Shown one piece after another: positions 16,598-26,194 of a stretch of DNA of 64,000 nt (within the stretch, counting starts at the first letter, position 1; each line of letters starts with the position of its first letter). Source of the stretch: Marinomonas fungiae (GTDB lineage: Bacteria > Pseudomonadota > Gammaproteobacteria > Pseudomonadales > Marinomonadaceae). The stretch covers positions 124,001 to 188,000 of the forward strand of contig NZ_LIQF01000008.1 of NCBI RefSeq assembly GCF_001418205.1, read 5' to 3'. Position numbers and translations under genes: made by a program. The notes beneath the pieces were generated by a model that saw only the letters and a program-made list of their open reading frames with translations, ran no database searches and was not told the DNA's origin.

Positions 16598-18400
16598 GTG
16601 TCGAACAATCTAAAGCACATCCGAAATTTCAGTATCATCGCGCACATCGACCATGGTAAGTCTACTTTGGCTGACCGTTTTATTCAGAAATGTGAAGGTC
16701 TATCCGAGCGTGAAATGGCCAACCAAGTGTTGGATTCAATGGACATTGAGCGTGAGCGTGGTATTACCATCAAAGCACAAAGTGTAACGCTTGATTACCA
16801 TGCTCAAGACGGCAACACTTACCAACTTAACTTTATCGATACCCCTGGACACGTTGATTTCTCATACGAAGTATCACGTTCACTAGCTGCCTGTGAAGGG
16901 GCTTTGTTAGTGGTTGATGCTGCACAAGGTGTGGAAGCGCAATCCGTTGCCAACTGTTACACCGCGATTGAGCAAGGTCTAGAAGTAATGCCGGTTTTGA
17001 ATAAAATCGACTTGCCTCAAGCTGAGCCTATTCGAGTATCGGCTGAAATCGAAGAAATCATCGGTATTGATGCGACCGATGCAGTCACCTGTTCTGCCAA
17101 GACTGGTTTGGGTGTAGATGACGTGCTTGAGCGCTTAGTAGCTACTATTCCGCCGCCAGAGGGAGACACTGAGGCACCGCTGCAAGCTCTGATTATTGAC
17201 TCTTGGTTCGATAACTATTTGGGCGTGGTGTCTTTGGTACGTATCAAGCAGGGTACGCTGCGTAAGAAAGACAAGATTTACATCAAATCTAACAAGCAAA
17301 CTCATCCAGTCGACAGTGTCGGTATCTTTACCCCAAAACGTAAAGAAACGGGTGTTCTGAAAGCCGGTGAAGTGGGTTACGTGGTCGCGGGCATTAAAGA
17401 CATTCACGGTGCGCCAGTGGGGGATACCATCACTCATGTTGCTACACCTGATGTGCCACAACTTGCGGGTTTCCAGAAGGTTAAGCCGCAAGTTTACGCA
17501 GGTTTGTTCCCAGTAAGTTCGGATGACTACGAAGACTTCCGTGAAGCGTTAGACAAGCTAACGCTAAACGATGCGTCGTTATTCTTCGAGCCTGAGACTT
17601 CTGATGCGTTGGGTTTTGGTTTCCGTTGTGGCTTCCTAGGTATGCTGCATATGGAGATTATCCAAGAGCGTCTAGAGCGCGAATACGATCTTGATCTGAT
17701 CACCACAGCACCGACGGTAGTGTATGAAGTGGAACTAAACAATGGTGAAGTGATCAATGTAGACAGCCCGTCGAAGATGCCAGATCCAGGTTCGATTCGT
17801 AATATGCGCGAACCGATTGTGGAAGCTAACATCCTTGTACCGCAGGACTATCTTGGTAACGTGATTTCACTGTGTGTGGAAAAGCGTGGTATCCAAAAAG
17901 ATATGCAATACGTGGGTAGCCAAGTTCAGCTGCGTTACCACTTGCCGATGAATGAAGTGGTGCTCGACTTCTTCGACCGTCTGAAATCTTGTAGCCGTGG
18001 TTTTGCGTCGTTGGATTACTCGTTCCATCACTTTGAAGAGGCGCCATTGGTGCGTTTAGACATCTTGATTAACGGTGAGCGAGTTGATGCTTTAGCATTG
18101 ATCATGCACCGTGACAACGTACAGACCAAAGGTCGTGCATTGTGTGAAAAGATGAAAGATCTGATTCCTCGCCAGATGTTCGATGTAGCGATTCAAGGTG
18201 CGGTGGGTGCCAAAGTCATCGCTCGTACAACGGTAAAAGCACTGCGTAAAAACGTAACTGCGAAGTGTTACGGTGGTGACGTGAGCCGTAAGAAGAAACT
18301 GCTACAGAAGCAGAAAGAAGGTAAGAAACGTATGAAGCAGGTCGGTAACGTTGAGGTACCGCAAAGCGCGTTCTTAGCGGTTCTGAAAGTAGACAGCTAA
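16598..18400 (+). CDS. lepA: Elongation factor 4 (back-translocating ribosomal GTPase)
   Basis: A 600-aa translational GTPase that binds stalled ribosomes and promotes back-translocation or proper initiation. The G1 motif is in HIDHGKSTL, switch I in [11 protein letters not shown]3 is DTPGHVDF and G4 is NKIDLP. The C-terminal EF4-specific domain ends in the basic stretch [18 protein letters not shown] that contacts the P-site region. The start is GTG with only a weak GAG ribosome binding site. It leads the lepA-lepB-rnc-era-recO-acpS group, with a hairpin between lepA and lepB. Confidence 0.97.
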   Translation: MSNNLKHIRNFSIIAHIDHGKSTLADRFIQKCEGLSEREMANQVLDSMDIERERGITIKAQSVTLDYHAQDGNTYQLNFIDTPGHVDFSYEVSRSLAACEGALLVVDAAQGVEAQSVANCYTAIEQGLEVMPVLNKIDLPQAEPIRVSAEIEEIIGIDATDAVTCSAKTGLGVDDVLERLVATIPPPEGDTEAPLQALIIDSWFDNYLGVVSLVRIKQGTLRKKDKIYIKSNKQTHPVDSVGIFTPKRKETGVLKAGEVGYVVAGIKDIHGAPVGDTITHVATPDVPQLAGFQKVKPQVYAGLFPVSSDDYEDFREALDKLTLNDASLFFEPETSDALGFGFRCGFLGMLHMEIIQERLEREYDLDLITTAPTVVYEVELNNGEVINVDSPSKMPDPGSIRNMREPIVEANILVPQDYLGNVISLCVEKRGIQKDMQYVGSQVQLRYHLPMNEVVLDFFDRLKSCSRGFASLDYSFHHFEEAPLVRLDILINGERVDALALIMHRDNVQTKGRALCEKMKDLIPRQMFDVAIQGAVGAKVIARTTVKALRKNVTAKCYGGDVSRKKKLLQKQKEGKKRMKQVGNVEVPQSAFLAVLKVDS

Positions 18401-18412
18401 GACGGAAATATG

Positions 18413-18438
18413 AGAGCCGCATGCAGTGCGGCTCTTTT
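18413..18438 (+). terminator. Hairpin with short U-run between lepA and lepB
   Basis: A 9-bp stem (AGAGCCGCA / TGCGGCTCT) has a 5-nt loop followed by TTTT. The short U-run suggests partial termination that lowers lepB-acpS expression relative to lepA. Confidence 0.65.
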
Positions 18439-18453
18439 ACTTGGAGAGGTAGT

Positions 18454-19278
18454 ATGGATTTTGATTTCGAGTTGATCTTGGCTGTGGCTTTTGTGGTGAC
18501 TTTTGCAGCGTGGTTATATGATCGCCTTGTGTTCGCCCCAAAACGCAAACAAATCCTTCAGCAGATGGCGCCTGAAGCGGCATCACAATTGGATAATAAT
18601 GCAAAGCTAAGGTTAGCGGATACGCCTAAATGGTTGCTGGAAGTCAAATCTTACTTTGTCATCATTACGGTAATCTTTGGTCTGCGTTCGTTTGTCGCTG
18701 AACCGTTCCAGATCCCATCAGGATCCATGTTGCCAACATTAGAAATTGGTGACTTTATTCTGGTTAATAAAATGGACTACGGTTTACGTCTGCCAGTATT
18801 GAATACCACTTTGATTGAGACTACTGAGCCTAAGCGAGGTGATGTGGTGGTGTTCAAATACCCAGAAAACCCAAGCTTGAACTATATTAAGCGCATGATT
18901 GGTTTGCCTGGCGATGTCGTGAGCTACCACAATAAGCGTTTAATGGTAAATGGCAAGCTGATGGATGAAGAGTTGCTGGCGGAATTACCAGTATCGAAGA
19001 ATCCAAGTCGTGAACCAGTGGCTGTCTTTAAGGAAAACTTAGACGGTGTTTCGCATCAGGTTTACAAGAGCTACCGCCGCAATCCACTCGAAGGGGATTG
19101 GGTCGTGCCAGAAGGGCATTACTTTGTGATGGGGGATAACCGAGATAACAGTGCAGACAGCCGTGTTTGGGGCTTTGTGCCTGAGGAAAACTTAAAAGGT
19201 CGTGCCTTTTATGTTTGGTTGCACTGGGATGAGTTTTTCAGTCTCCCAAGTTTTAAGAATAACGGTTTAATTGAATAA
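18454..19278 (+). CDS. lepB: Signal peptidase I
   Basis: A 274-aa inner-membrane serine protease that removes signal peptides from exported proteins. Two N-terminal TM segments ([28 protein letters not shown]) precede the periplasmic catalytic core. The nucleophile is in [16 protein letters not shown], the general-base Lys in [12 protein letters not shown], and box E is [13 protein letters not shown]. The ATG at this position has a GGAGAGG ribosome binding site; the frame opens 33 nt earlier, inside the terminator hairpin. It is followed closely by rnc. Confidence 0.96.
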   Translation: MDFDFELILAVAFVVTFAAWLYDRLVFAPKRKQILQQMAPEAASQLDNNAKLRLADTPKWLLEVKSYFVIITVIFGLRSFVAEPFQIPSGSMLPTLEIGDFILVNKMDYGLRLPVLNTTLIETTEPKRGDVVVFKYPENPSLNYIKRMIGLPGDVVSYHNKRLMVNGKLMDEELLAELPVSKNPSREPVAVFKENLDGVSHQVYKSYRRNPLEGDWVVPEGHYFVMGDNRDNSADSRVWGFVPEENLKGRAFYVWLHWDEFFSLPSFKNNGLIE

Positions 19279-19295
19279 TATTTTTTGGAGAAATT

Positions 19296-19973
19296 TTGAG
19301 CTCTCTTTATGAAAAACTGTGTCGGCGCATAGGTTACTTTTTTGCCGACCTTGGGCTTCTTGAGTTGGCGTTGACTCACCGTAGTTATGGTGGGAAAAAC
19401 AACGAACGATTGGAATTTTTAGGTGACTCGATCTTAAATTATGTGATCGCAGAGGACCTATTCCATCGTTTCCCAAAAGCCAAAGAAGGCGAGTTAAGCC
19501 GACTGCGTGCGTCCCTAGTGAAAGGGGACACCTTGGCCGAGTTAGCTCGTGAGTTCCAATTAGGGGACTTTTTGAAGCTGGGTGCGGGCGAATTAAAGAG
19601 TGGCGGTTTCCGTCGCGATTCAATTCTAGCCGACGCAGTGGAAGGCATTATCGGCGCTATTTACCTAGATGCCGGTATGGATGTATGTCGTCAGCACATT
19701 TTGGAGTGGTACAAAGAGCGTCTTGATGCAACATCACTAAAAGTGGTTACCAAAGACGCTAAAACACGTTTGCAAGAGTTCCTACAAGCGCGCAAGCATT
19801 CACTTCCTCAATACGAAGTAGTGGATATTGTTGGTGAACCGCATGCACAAACGTTTTTTGTCCACTGCCAAATTGAGTTGTTCGATACGCCAATTGAAGG
19901 TAAAGGCAGTAGTCGACGAATCGCTGAGCAGAATGCTGCAGCCAAAGCGCTTAAAGAGCTGGAAAAGAATTAA
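19296..19973 (+). CDS. rnc: Ribonuclease III
   Basis: A 225-aa double-strand-specific endoribonuclease for rRNA precursors and many regulatory RNA duplexes. The signature [16 protein letters not shown] holds the metal-binding Glu and Asp, with [15 protein letters not shown] supplying the second acidic pair; a C-terminal dsRNA-binding domain starts near [11 protein letters not shown] and ends in [15 protein letters not shown]. The start is TTG, selected because GGAG lies 5 nt upstream and the alignment with the family begins there. The era start codon directly abuts the stop codon. Confidence 0.95.
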   Translation: MSSLYEKLCRRIGYFFADLGLLELALTHRSYGGKNNERLEFLGDSILNYVIAEDLFHRFPKAKEGELSRLRASLVKGDTLAELAREFQLGDFLKLGAGELKSGGFRRDSILADAVEGIIGAIYLDAGMDVCRQHILEWYKERLDATSLKVVTKDAKTRLQEFLQARKHSLPQYEVVDIVGEPHAQTFFVHCQIELFDTPIEGKGSSRRIAEQNAAAKALKELEKN

Positions 19974-20888
19974 ATGCATCACGAAGAAGAGTATCAAGAG
20001 ATTACGCACTGTGGTTTTGTGGCGATTGTAGGTCGCCCAAATGTGGGCAAATCCACCCTAATGAATCATATTCTAGGCCAAAAGCTGTCGATTACGTCGC
20101 GTAAACCGCAAACCACTCGTGACCAGATTTTGGGGGTGCAGACCAAAGGGCACATCCAAACCATCTATGTAGACACGCCTGGGCTTCACAAGGGGCAGGA
20201 CAAAGCGATCAACCGCTATATGAACCGTACCGCGAACCAAGCATTGAAAGATGTGGATGTGGTTCTGTTCGTGATTGATGCGGAGCGCTGGACTGATGAA
20301 GACGATAACGTGTTGGCGAAAGTTCGTCATGCGGATTGTCCAGTGGTCTTGGTGGTCAATAAAGTAGATAAACTGGAAGAGAAAGACGAGCTATTGCCTC
20401 GTATGATGGATCTTTCAGAGAAAATGGACTTCGCGCAAATTGTTCCGATTTCGGCATTGCGCAATAAGAATCTTGATCGTCTTGAAAACCTTGTGGAAAG
20501 CTATATTCCAGAAGGGGTTCAGTACTACCCTGAGGATCAAATTACTAACCGTAGTTCGCGTTTCCTTGCGGCTGAAATTGTGCGTGAAAAGATTACCCGT
20601 CAATTGGGGCAAGAAGTGCCTTACGAGGTGGCGGTGCAGATCGAGGAATTCGTCTATGAAGGCGCTACTATTCATATTAGCGCTTTGATCTTGGTGGAGC
20701 GTGATGGTCAGAAGCGCATCATCATTGGTGATAAGGGCTCCAAGATCAAGCTGATAGGTAAAGAAGCACGTATCGATATGGAAAACCTGTTTCAGCAGAA
20801 AGTGATGCTGAATCTATGGGTGAAAGTGCGCTCCGGCTGGTCTGATGATGAGCGAGCGTTGGCAAGTTTAGGTTATCAAGACGATTAA
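19974..20888 (+). CDS. era: GTPase Era, 16S rRNA maturation and 30S assembly
   Basis: A 304-aa GTPase with the P-loop [11 protein letters not shown]2 region [10 protein letters not shown]3 DTPGLH, G4 NKVD, and a C-terminal KH domain ([15 protein letters not shown]) that binds the 3' end of 16S rRNA near the anti-Shine-Dalgarno. It also couples ribosome assembly to growth control. There is no gap after rnc, so ribosome binding for era occurs in the rnc tail (GGAAAAG) and translation is probably coupled. Confidence 0.97.
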   Translation: MHHEEEYQEITHCGFVAIVGRPNVGKSTLMNHILGQKLSITSRKPQTTRDQILGVQTKGHIQTIYVDTPGLHKGQDKAINRYMNRTANQALKDVDVVLFVIDAERWTDEDDNVLAKVRHADCPVVLVVNKVDKLEEKDELLPRMMDLSEKMDFAQIVPISALRNKNLDRLENLVESYIPEGVQYYPEDQITNRSSRFLAAEIVREKITRQLGQEVPYEVAVQIEEFVYEGATIHISALILVERDGQKRIIIGDKGSKIKLIGKEARIDMENLFQQKVMLNLWVKVRSGWSDDERALASLGYQDD

Positions 20889-20891
20889 TCT

Positions 20892-21638
20892 GTGCGCGTC
20901 CAAGGATACGTAATTCACACTCGCCCATTTCAGGATGACAAGGTCTTAGTGGACTTGTTGACCCAAGAAGCGGGTTTGGTGCGCGGTATTTGGCGTAAGA
21001 AATCCAAAGAGGCTCGGGTATCCCCCGGGTCTTTTTTATTGCTGGAGTTTGAGCTTTCAGGCCGTTCAGAGCTTAAGAGCATCCGCTCGGCGGAGGCTTT
21101 GGAAGCGCCAGTGTTGCTTCAAGGGGTAGCGCTTTACAGTGCTTTTTATGTGCATGAGTTGATTGAGCGGCTTTTGCCTATTGGCTTGCCGTTTGAGCCA
21201 TTGTTTATTTTGTATCGTTGGCTAATCAGTCATCTGGGTGGTGATGTACCGGTGGCTCCTTTGCTGCGCCGCTTTGAGCTCGGCTTGTTTGAAGAGTTAG
21301 GGATTCAGGTGAATATGGGGGCAACCAGTCGCGGCGATGCACTACAGCCTGAGCAGCTATATCAGTTGCATCAAAAATTTGGTTTGCGCCCTTATTATGG
21401 TGAGCAGCCCAAGGTCAAACCGATTGTCTATCTCGATGGTGCGGCGGCTTTAGCTTATGCCGAGGGGAATTGGAATAATCGGCATGTTTTGGCGCTGGCA
21501 AAAGAGCTGCATCGGGCTTGGCTTGATCAAGCTTTGGGGGCTAAGCCTTTAAAATCACGCTCGTTATTGCCAGCTAAACCCTATGAAGGCGAGCGCTTAT
21601 GGCATGTACCATTGTTCAAATTATCTGACAAACTATAA
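20892..21638 (+). CDS. recO: DNA repair protein RecO
   Basis: A 248-aa recombination mediator that acts with RecR and RecF to load RecA on SSB-coated gaps. The N-terminal OB fold reads VQGYVIHTRPFQDDKVLVDL and is followed by a helical domain (ALYSAFYVHELIERLLP; LLRRFELGLFEELG). No zinc-finger cysteines are visible in the C-terminal half, as in E. coli RecO. The GTG start is 3 nt after era. The next gene is acpS, with pdxJ absent from its common position. Confidence 0.92.
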   Translation: MRVQGYVIHTRPFQDDKVLVDLLTQEAGLVRGIWRKKSKEARVSPGSFLLLEFELSGRSELKSIRSAEALEAPVLLQGVALYSAFYVHELIERLLPIGLPFEPLFILYRWLISHLGGDVPVAPLLRRFELGLFEELGIQVNMGATSRGDALQPEQLYQLHQKFGLRPYYGEQPKVKPIVYLDGAAALAYAEGNWNNRHVLALAKELHRAWLDQALGAKPLKSRSLLPAKPYEGERLWHVPLFKLSDKL

Positions 21639-21647
21639 GAGTGCTTT

Positions 21648-22031
21648 ATGATTTTAGGTGTTGGTACTGATATTGTGGAAATTGAGCGCATTGCCGCTTC
21701 AATTGAGCGTTTGGGTGAACGTTTTGTTAAGCGTATTTTGACGGAGCCAGAGCGCGAGCAATTTGCCCAGTTGAATCCGCAGCGAGCGGCGTCTTTTTTA
21801 GCGAAACGTTTTGCCGCCAAGGAAGCTGCTGTCAAAGCCTTAGGCACAGGGATTGGCTCCGGGGTCAGCTTTCAGCACTTTACTGTCGTCAATTTGCCAT
21901 CAGGCAAACCAATCCTAGAAGTCGATGAAAGTATTCAGATCATGCTTGAGCGCCCAGTCAAATGGCATCTTAGTTTGTCGGATGAGATGCAGTTTGCGTT
22001 GGCATTTGTGACCCTTGAGGCCACGGAATAA
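21648..22031 (+). CDS. acpS: Holo-[acyl-carrier-protein] synthase
   Basis: A 127-aa phosphopantetheinyl transferase that moves 4'-phosphopantetheine from CoA to ACP, making fatty-acid synthesis possible. The Mg-binding aspartate is in GVGTDIVEIERI, and the second signature is RFAAKEAAVKALG. The length is standard. The last 62 nt overlap the 3' end of the convergent GacS-type kinase gene, so both C-termini are encoded by the same DNA on opposite strands. Confidence 0.95.
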   Translation: MILGVGTDIVEIERIAASIERLGERFVKRILTEPEREQFAQLNPQRAASFLAKRFAAKEAAVKALGTGIGSGVSFQHFTVVNLPSGKPILEVDESIQIMLERPVKWHLSLSDEMQFALAFVTLEATE

Positions 22032-24825
22032 GCGTTTGAGCATTTTCTAAACGTTCTAGGCTTGCTAGAAAGTCGGCAAATACTTCTTCTACTTCCTCAA
22101 ATCCCAGCTCCTTTAGATGGGTCTCCAAGAAATTAGCATGCTTCGTCAGTTCGATGGTGCCAGAGTATTTGCTGGCACCGTGTATACGATGTACGGTTGC
22201 GATCAGCTTATCAAGGTCACGGCTTTCAAAGTGATGAATCAGTAAACGCCGGTCCTCGGTGAGAGATTGCATCAGCATTTCAAACAAGTCTCGTGCCGCT
22301 TGAGCTCGGTTACCTGCCATCGAAAGGGCTTTGTTTAGGTCAAATACCTCGGATAACTCTTCTTCCACCTGGCTGGTGAGGTTTTTGTTGGTGGTGCACC
22401 ATTCACTTAATGTACTTAAGAGTGTCTCTTCATTGATCGGTTTTGTGAGGTAAGCGTTCATCCCACTGGCTAAGATAGATTGTTGTTCTTGAGCTAAAGC
22501 GTGGGCGGTCAGAGCGATAATAGGGGTATCTTGATAACCATGGATTTGACGCAGATGCTTCGTTGCTTCCATGCCATCCATTTGTGGCATTTGAATGTCC
22601 ATTAGAATCAAATCGAAATGCTGTTGGTTGGCCATATCAATTGCTTGCTGACCAGAATGTGCCAAGCTTAGGTTGATATGATGAGGTTCTAACCAGTGGC
22701 CTAACAGCTGTAAGTTGATTGCGGTGTCATCCACGGCCAGCAAATGTAGCCCCGCTAAATGCTGCCAAACCTTGTTGTCTTCTGTAATGCTCGGCAATGG
22801 CTCTAATACAGGCGTGCTAGATTGAGTTTGGTTGTGTAGTGCGCTGTAAAGCCGCTTTAGCGAGATAGGTTTCTGCACCAAGTGTGATGCGAGTTGATAC
22901 TGTTGGGCATGCAAAGCCAGATGGCTGGATGGCTTGGCCAGTACGATTGAAGGCAGTTGATAGCGTTTTGATAAGTAATAAGTCAGCTCGGCGGCTTCTT
23001 CCGCGTCGGTTTGCTGAAGGCCGGTGCAAATTAGTGCTGCGTGATAGTCTCTCTCTGTGTTAAGTAGAGATGACATAAATTGTTCGACTGAGCTGGTAAA
23101 GTCAAAGGTTGCAGACAATTGTGATAAGCAATTGCTTAGGTATTCACGATAGTTACAACTAGGTTCATAGATAATGATGTGTTTATTAAGGGACGGTAGC
23201 GCTTCACTGGTTTTGCTAGAGCTTTGTAGGCGAATATTGAAGTAGAAATTTGAGCCCCTTCCCAATTCGCTGTTGACGCCAATATTGCCTCCCATTTGTT
23301 CAATCAATTTTTTAGTAATCACCAGCCCTAGTCCTGTGCCGGCATAACTGCGTGTGTGGCTTGAGTCCACTTGGGAAAAGGGTTTAAACAGTTGACTAAG
23401 TTTCTCGTTTGGGATGCCGCATCCGGTGTCGACCACTTCTACATAAATATCCAGATCATTAGGCGATATTTGTGTGCAACTTGCGAAGATTCGTATGGAA
23501 CCAGTTGAAGTGAATTTAATGGCATTTCCGACTAAGTTGTTCAGAATCTGTCGCAATCGTGTTTTATCGCCTTTTACCCAGTCGGGCATGTTGCTATGGA
23601 AATTTGGAATAAGATCTATGTCTTTGGTTTCACTGAAAGGGGTTGAGGCCAAAGAGTGCAGGACATCATCAATGGTGTCTTTTATATTAAAGTCTTCGCA
23701 GTCTAGTACGACCATTTTGCCGGCTTCAATTTTTGAGAAGTCGAGAATGTTGCCAATAGTGGTTAGCAGGTCATTGGTCGATTGTGCGATAGTATCGACA
23801 TACACTTGTTGCTGTGGGCTCAGTATATCTTTCTGTAATAGGTTACTGTACCCCAAAATGGCATTTAGCGGAGTGCGTACTTCATGGGAAATATTAGCGA
23901 GAAACTGAGTTTTTAATCGGTTGGACTCCATTGCTTCTTTATTAGCAATGTGTAGTTGTGCGCTTTTTTCCTCCAACAGAATGGCGTTTTCCCTTGTTTC
24001 TTTAGTAATTTGATTGATCTCGTTTTCTAGCTCCGTGCGATAGTTTTTAAGTCGTTCTGAAATGTAGTCCAATGCTTCTTGCGTTTTTTGCAGGTAATTA
24101 GGGAGCTTAATGGAGCGGGCCTTGTCGTAATCGCCACTAATAATCAGTGCTAGGCTGTGAGTAATATTTGTCCATGGCGATGCCGTTCGTAAGGCGTAGC
24201 GCCAACAGATAAAAGCACAAAACAGCGCAGCAAAGATAAAGTATCCCATTACAGTCAGAGCGATGGATATGTTCTCCAATTGTACACGTTGAGTGCTCGA
24301 GTTGACCTGTATCCAGCCAAGTAGCTCTTGTTGTGGGGCCTTTGAAAGGCCAATAGCATCTTCCAGAATAGTACCGTTAGGCTCTAAAAAAGGGGTGTCT
24401 GATAAGCTAGTTCGACTGATATTAGCGTAGTAGATAGGTGCTATCGTGATGTATTGATCTGCTTCATCGAGATAGTAACTGTGTGGTTTGCTAGGTAGTG
24501 GGGCTTGAGGTTCATTGGTTTGCCCCACGCCATCAATTAAGTTTCCTTGGCTATTGAAATAGCTGGCACCCACGATATCCTGCTGTCGCAATAAACTTTG
24601 AATGTTGCTATTGATTAGATTGCGATCGTTAAAAAGCAGGGCGTACTCGCTGGCGTTGGCGGCTTGCTCCGCTTGATAGCGATTAATGTACTCAAATTGT
24701 GCTTTGCCATCAAAAACCTCTACGAGGTAAATTATGACGGAAGCGCTAAGCAAAATGCCGAAAACAGGAAGAAAAATGGCTTTCCATAGTTTTAATTGTA
24801 GAGCTGAGCTACTGGATGGGAGCAT
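21970..24825 (-). CDS. gacS: Hybrid sensor histidine kinase, GacS/BarA type
   Basis: A 951-aa tripartite kinase. TM1 is near 13-34, a periplasmic sensor of about 140 residues follows, then TM2, HAMP and a coiled coil, and HisKA (NISHEVRTPLNAILGY, His near 313). HATPase_c motifs are NLVGNAIKFT, DTGCGIP and GTGLGLVI. A first receiver has lost the phospho-acceptor Asp (ALICTGLQ in its place); a second is intact (LILMDIQMPQMDG, Asp near 742). The HPt domain has VHRIHGASKYSG (His near 881). The architecture and the cysM-rlmD-relA neighbourhood match GacS of Pseudomonas and BarA of E. coli, which drive GacA/UvrY and CsrA-titrating sRNAs. gacA is not in the window. Confidence 0.9.
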   Translation of the reverse strand: MLPSSSSALQLKLWKAIFLPVFGILLSASVIIYLVEVFDGKAQFEYINRYQAEQAANASEYALLFNDRNLINSNIQSLLRQQDIVGASYFNSQGNLIDGVGQTNEPQAPLPSKPHSYYLDEADQYITIAPIYYANISRTSLSDTPFLEPNGTILEDAIGLSKAPQQELLGWIQVNSSTQRVQLENISIALTVMGYFIFAALFCAFICWRYALRTASPWTNITHSLALIISGDYDKARSIKLPNYLQKTQEALDYISERLKNYRTELENEINQITKETRENAILLEEKSAQLHIANKEAMESNRLKTQFLANISHEVRTPLNAILGYSNLLQKDILSPQQQVYVDTIAQSTNDLLTTIGNILDFSKIEAGKMVVLDCEDFNIKDTIDDVLHSLASTPFSETKDIDLIPNFHSNMPDWVKGDKTRLRQILNNLVGNAIKFTSTGSIRIFASCTQISPNDLDIYVEVVDTGCGIPNEKLSQLFKPFSQVDSSHTRSYAGTGLGLVITKKLIEQMGGNIGVNSELGRGSNFYFNIRLQSSSKTSEALPSLNKHIIIYEPSCNYREYLSNCLSQLSATFDFTSSVEQFMSSLLNTERDYHAALICTGLQQTDAEEAAELTYYLSKRYQLPSIVLAKPSSHLALHAQQYQLASHLVQKPISLKRLYSALHNQTQSSTPVLEPLPSITEDNKVWQHLAGLHLLAVDDTAINLQLLGHWLEPHHINLSLAHSGQQAIDMANQQHFDLILMDIQMPQMDGMEATKHLRQIHGYQDTPIIALTAHALAQEQQSILASGMNAYLTKPINEETLLSTLSEWCTTNKNLTSQVEEELSEVFDLNKALSMAGNRAQAARDLFEMLMQSLTEDRRLLIHHFESRDLDKLIATVHRIHGASKYSGTIELTKHANFLETHLKELGFEEVEEVFADFLASLERLENAQTLIPWPQGSQMPTQTASHPTN

Positions 24826-24854
24826 TTTTCATTTCCTATTTCTCTACAAGAAGT

Positions 24855-25079
24855 TTAGTAACAAGCTATGTTACCTTTGCTCTTACGGCGATCGCACTCT
24901 CGTTCGTAGTTTTCACAAGCAAGCACCTTGGTACGTGAAGGGTTGCTAATCGTTTTACATTCACGCCATTTTTGACGGAGTTCAGCATCGGGGATATCCG
25001 CTGAAGGTCCCCCAAACATATCGCAACCAGATAGTGTAAGGGTTGCAAGCAAAGCACTGATCAAAAGAGGTTTTTGCAT
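24855..25079 (-). CDS. Small cysteine-rich lipoprotein, function unknown
   Basis: A 74-aa protein with a type II signal peptide ending in the lipobox LSGC (Cys19). The mature part is short and charged and has four more cysteines (WREC, LACEN, EREC, IAC), which could form two disulfides in the periplasm. The residue after the lipid-bearing Cys is Asp, which in E. coli is the inner-membrane retention signal. It sits just upstream of the gacS gene on the same strand, with 29 nt between. I do not recognise a family. Confidence 0.75.
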   Translation of the reverse strand: MQKPLLISALLATLTLSGCDMFGGPSADIPDAELRQKWRECKTISNPSRTKVLACENYERECDRRKSKGNIACY

Positions 25080-25209
25080 AGTCTGTCACTCCTAGTGCAA
25101 CATTATGGACCTAAATTTATAACAAGTTCGTATTTTAATCTGTGATGGATGTGCATTCTAATACCTTCTGGTAAAAAAGCGTAAACCATTAATTTATATA
25201 ATATCTCAA

Positions 25210-26118
25210 GTGTCTGAGTTTATGATCGAATATCCTACTATTGAATCTATTATAGGTAATACGCCGGTAGTTAAGCTACAACGGCTGAATCCTAACCCTA
25301 GCAATACCATCTTATTGAAGCTTGAAGGGCAAAACCCAGCAGGCTCGGTGAAAGATCGTCCTGCACTAAATATGATCGCTCAGGCCGAGTTGCGTGGTGA
25401 TATTCAGCCAGGCGATAGCCTTATCGAAGCGACCAGTGGTAACACGGGGATTGCTTTGGCCATGGCGGCGGCGATTAAAGGCTACGAAATGCATCTGATT
25501 ATGCCGGATAACATGAGCCAAGAGCGCAAGTCAGCTATGACGGCGTACGGCGCTATCCTGCATTTGGTAAGCAAAGAAGAAGGCATGGAGCGTGCTCGTG
25601 ACCTGGCGCTTGAGATGCAAGCCGAAGGCAAGGGTAAGGTGTTGAACCAATTTGGTAATCAAGACAATCCTAGCGCGCATTATGTCTCTACTGGACCAGA
25701 GATTTGGCAACAAACTCAGGGACAAGTGACTCACTTTGTTAGCTCTATGGGCACGACTGGCACTATTATGGGGATCTCACGTTACTTGAAAGAGCAGAAT
25801 GCGGAGATTCAAATTATCGGTCTGCAACCATCTGAAGGGAGTAGTATTCCGGGGATTCGTCGTTGGCCAAAAGAATATCTGCCAACCATTTTTGATGAAA
25901 AGCGTGTTGACCGCGTGATGGATGTGGATCAAGAAGATGCCGAAGTGATCATGCGCCGCTTAGCGAAAGAAGAAGGAATTTTTTGTGGCGTGTCATCTGG
26001 TGGAGCTGTCAGTGCCGCATTAGAGCTGTCAGGGCAAGTAAATAACGCCACCATTGTGGTGATCATTTGTGACCGCGGTGATCGTTACCTATCTACCGGT
26101 GTGTTTAACGCTGAGTAA
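25210..26118 (+). CDS. cysM: Cysteine synthase B (O-acetylserine sulfhydrylase)
   Basis: A 302-aa fold-type II PLP enzyme that makes cysteine (or S-sulfocysteine from thiosulfate) from O-acetylserine. The PLP lysine is in GSVKDRPALNMI, the phosphate-binding loop is SSMGTTGTIMG, and SGNTGIALA contacts substrate. SSIPGIRRWPKEYLP supports CysM rather than CysK. The GTG start is 8 nt after a TATAAT box; an in-frame ATG at 25222 is an equally reasonable start. Neither has a good ribosome binding site. The gene is divergent from gacS and upstream of rlmD. Confidence 0.92.
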   Translation: MSEFMIEYPTIESIIGNTPVVKLQRLNPNPSNTILLKLEGQNPAGSVKDRPALNMIAQAELRGDIQPGDSLIEATSGNTGIALAMAAAIKGYEMHLIMPDNMSQERKSAMTAYGAILHLVSKEEGMERARDLALEMQAEGKGKVLNQFGNQDNPSAHYVSTGPEIWQQTQGQVTHFVSSMGTTGTIMGISRYLKEQNAEIQIIGLQPSEGSSIPGIRRWPKEYLPTIFDEKRVDRVMDVDQEDAEVIMRRLAKEEGIFCGVSSGGAVSAALELSGQVNNATIVVIICDRGDRYLSTGVFNAE

Positions 26119-26194
26119 AATCCGAGGCTTACCCTAGGTCGTCGAGTTCGAATAAGGTATCATCTGCAATTATTTATTTGTCAGAGACGTTGCC

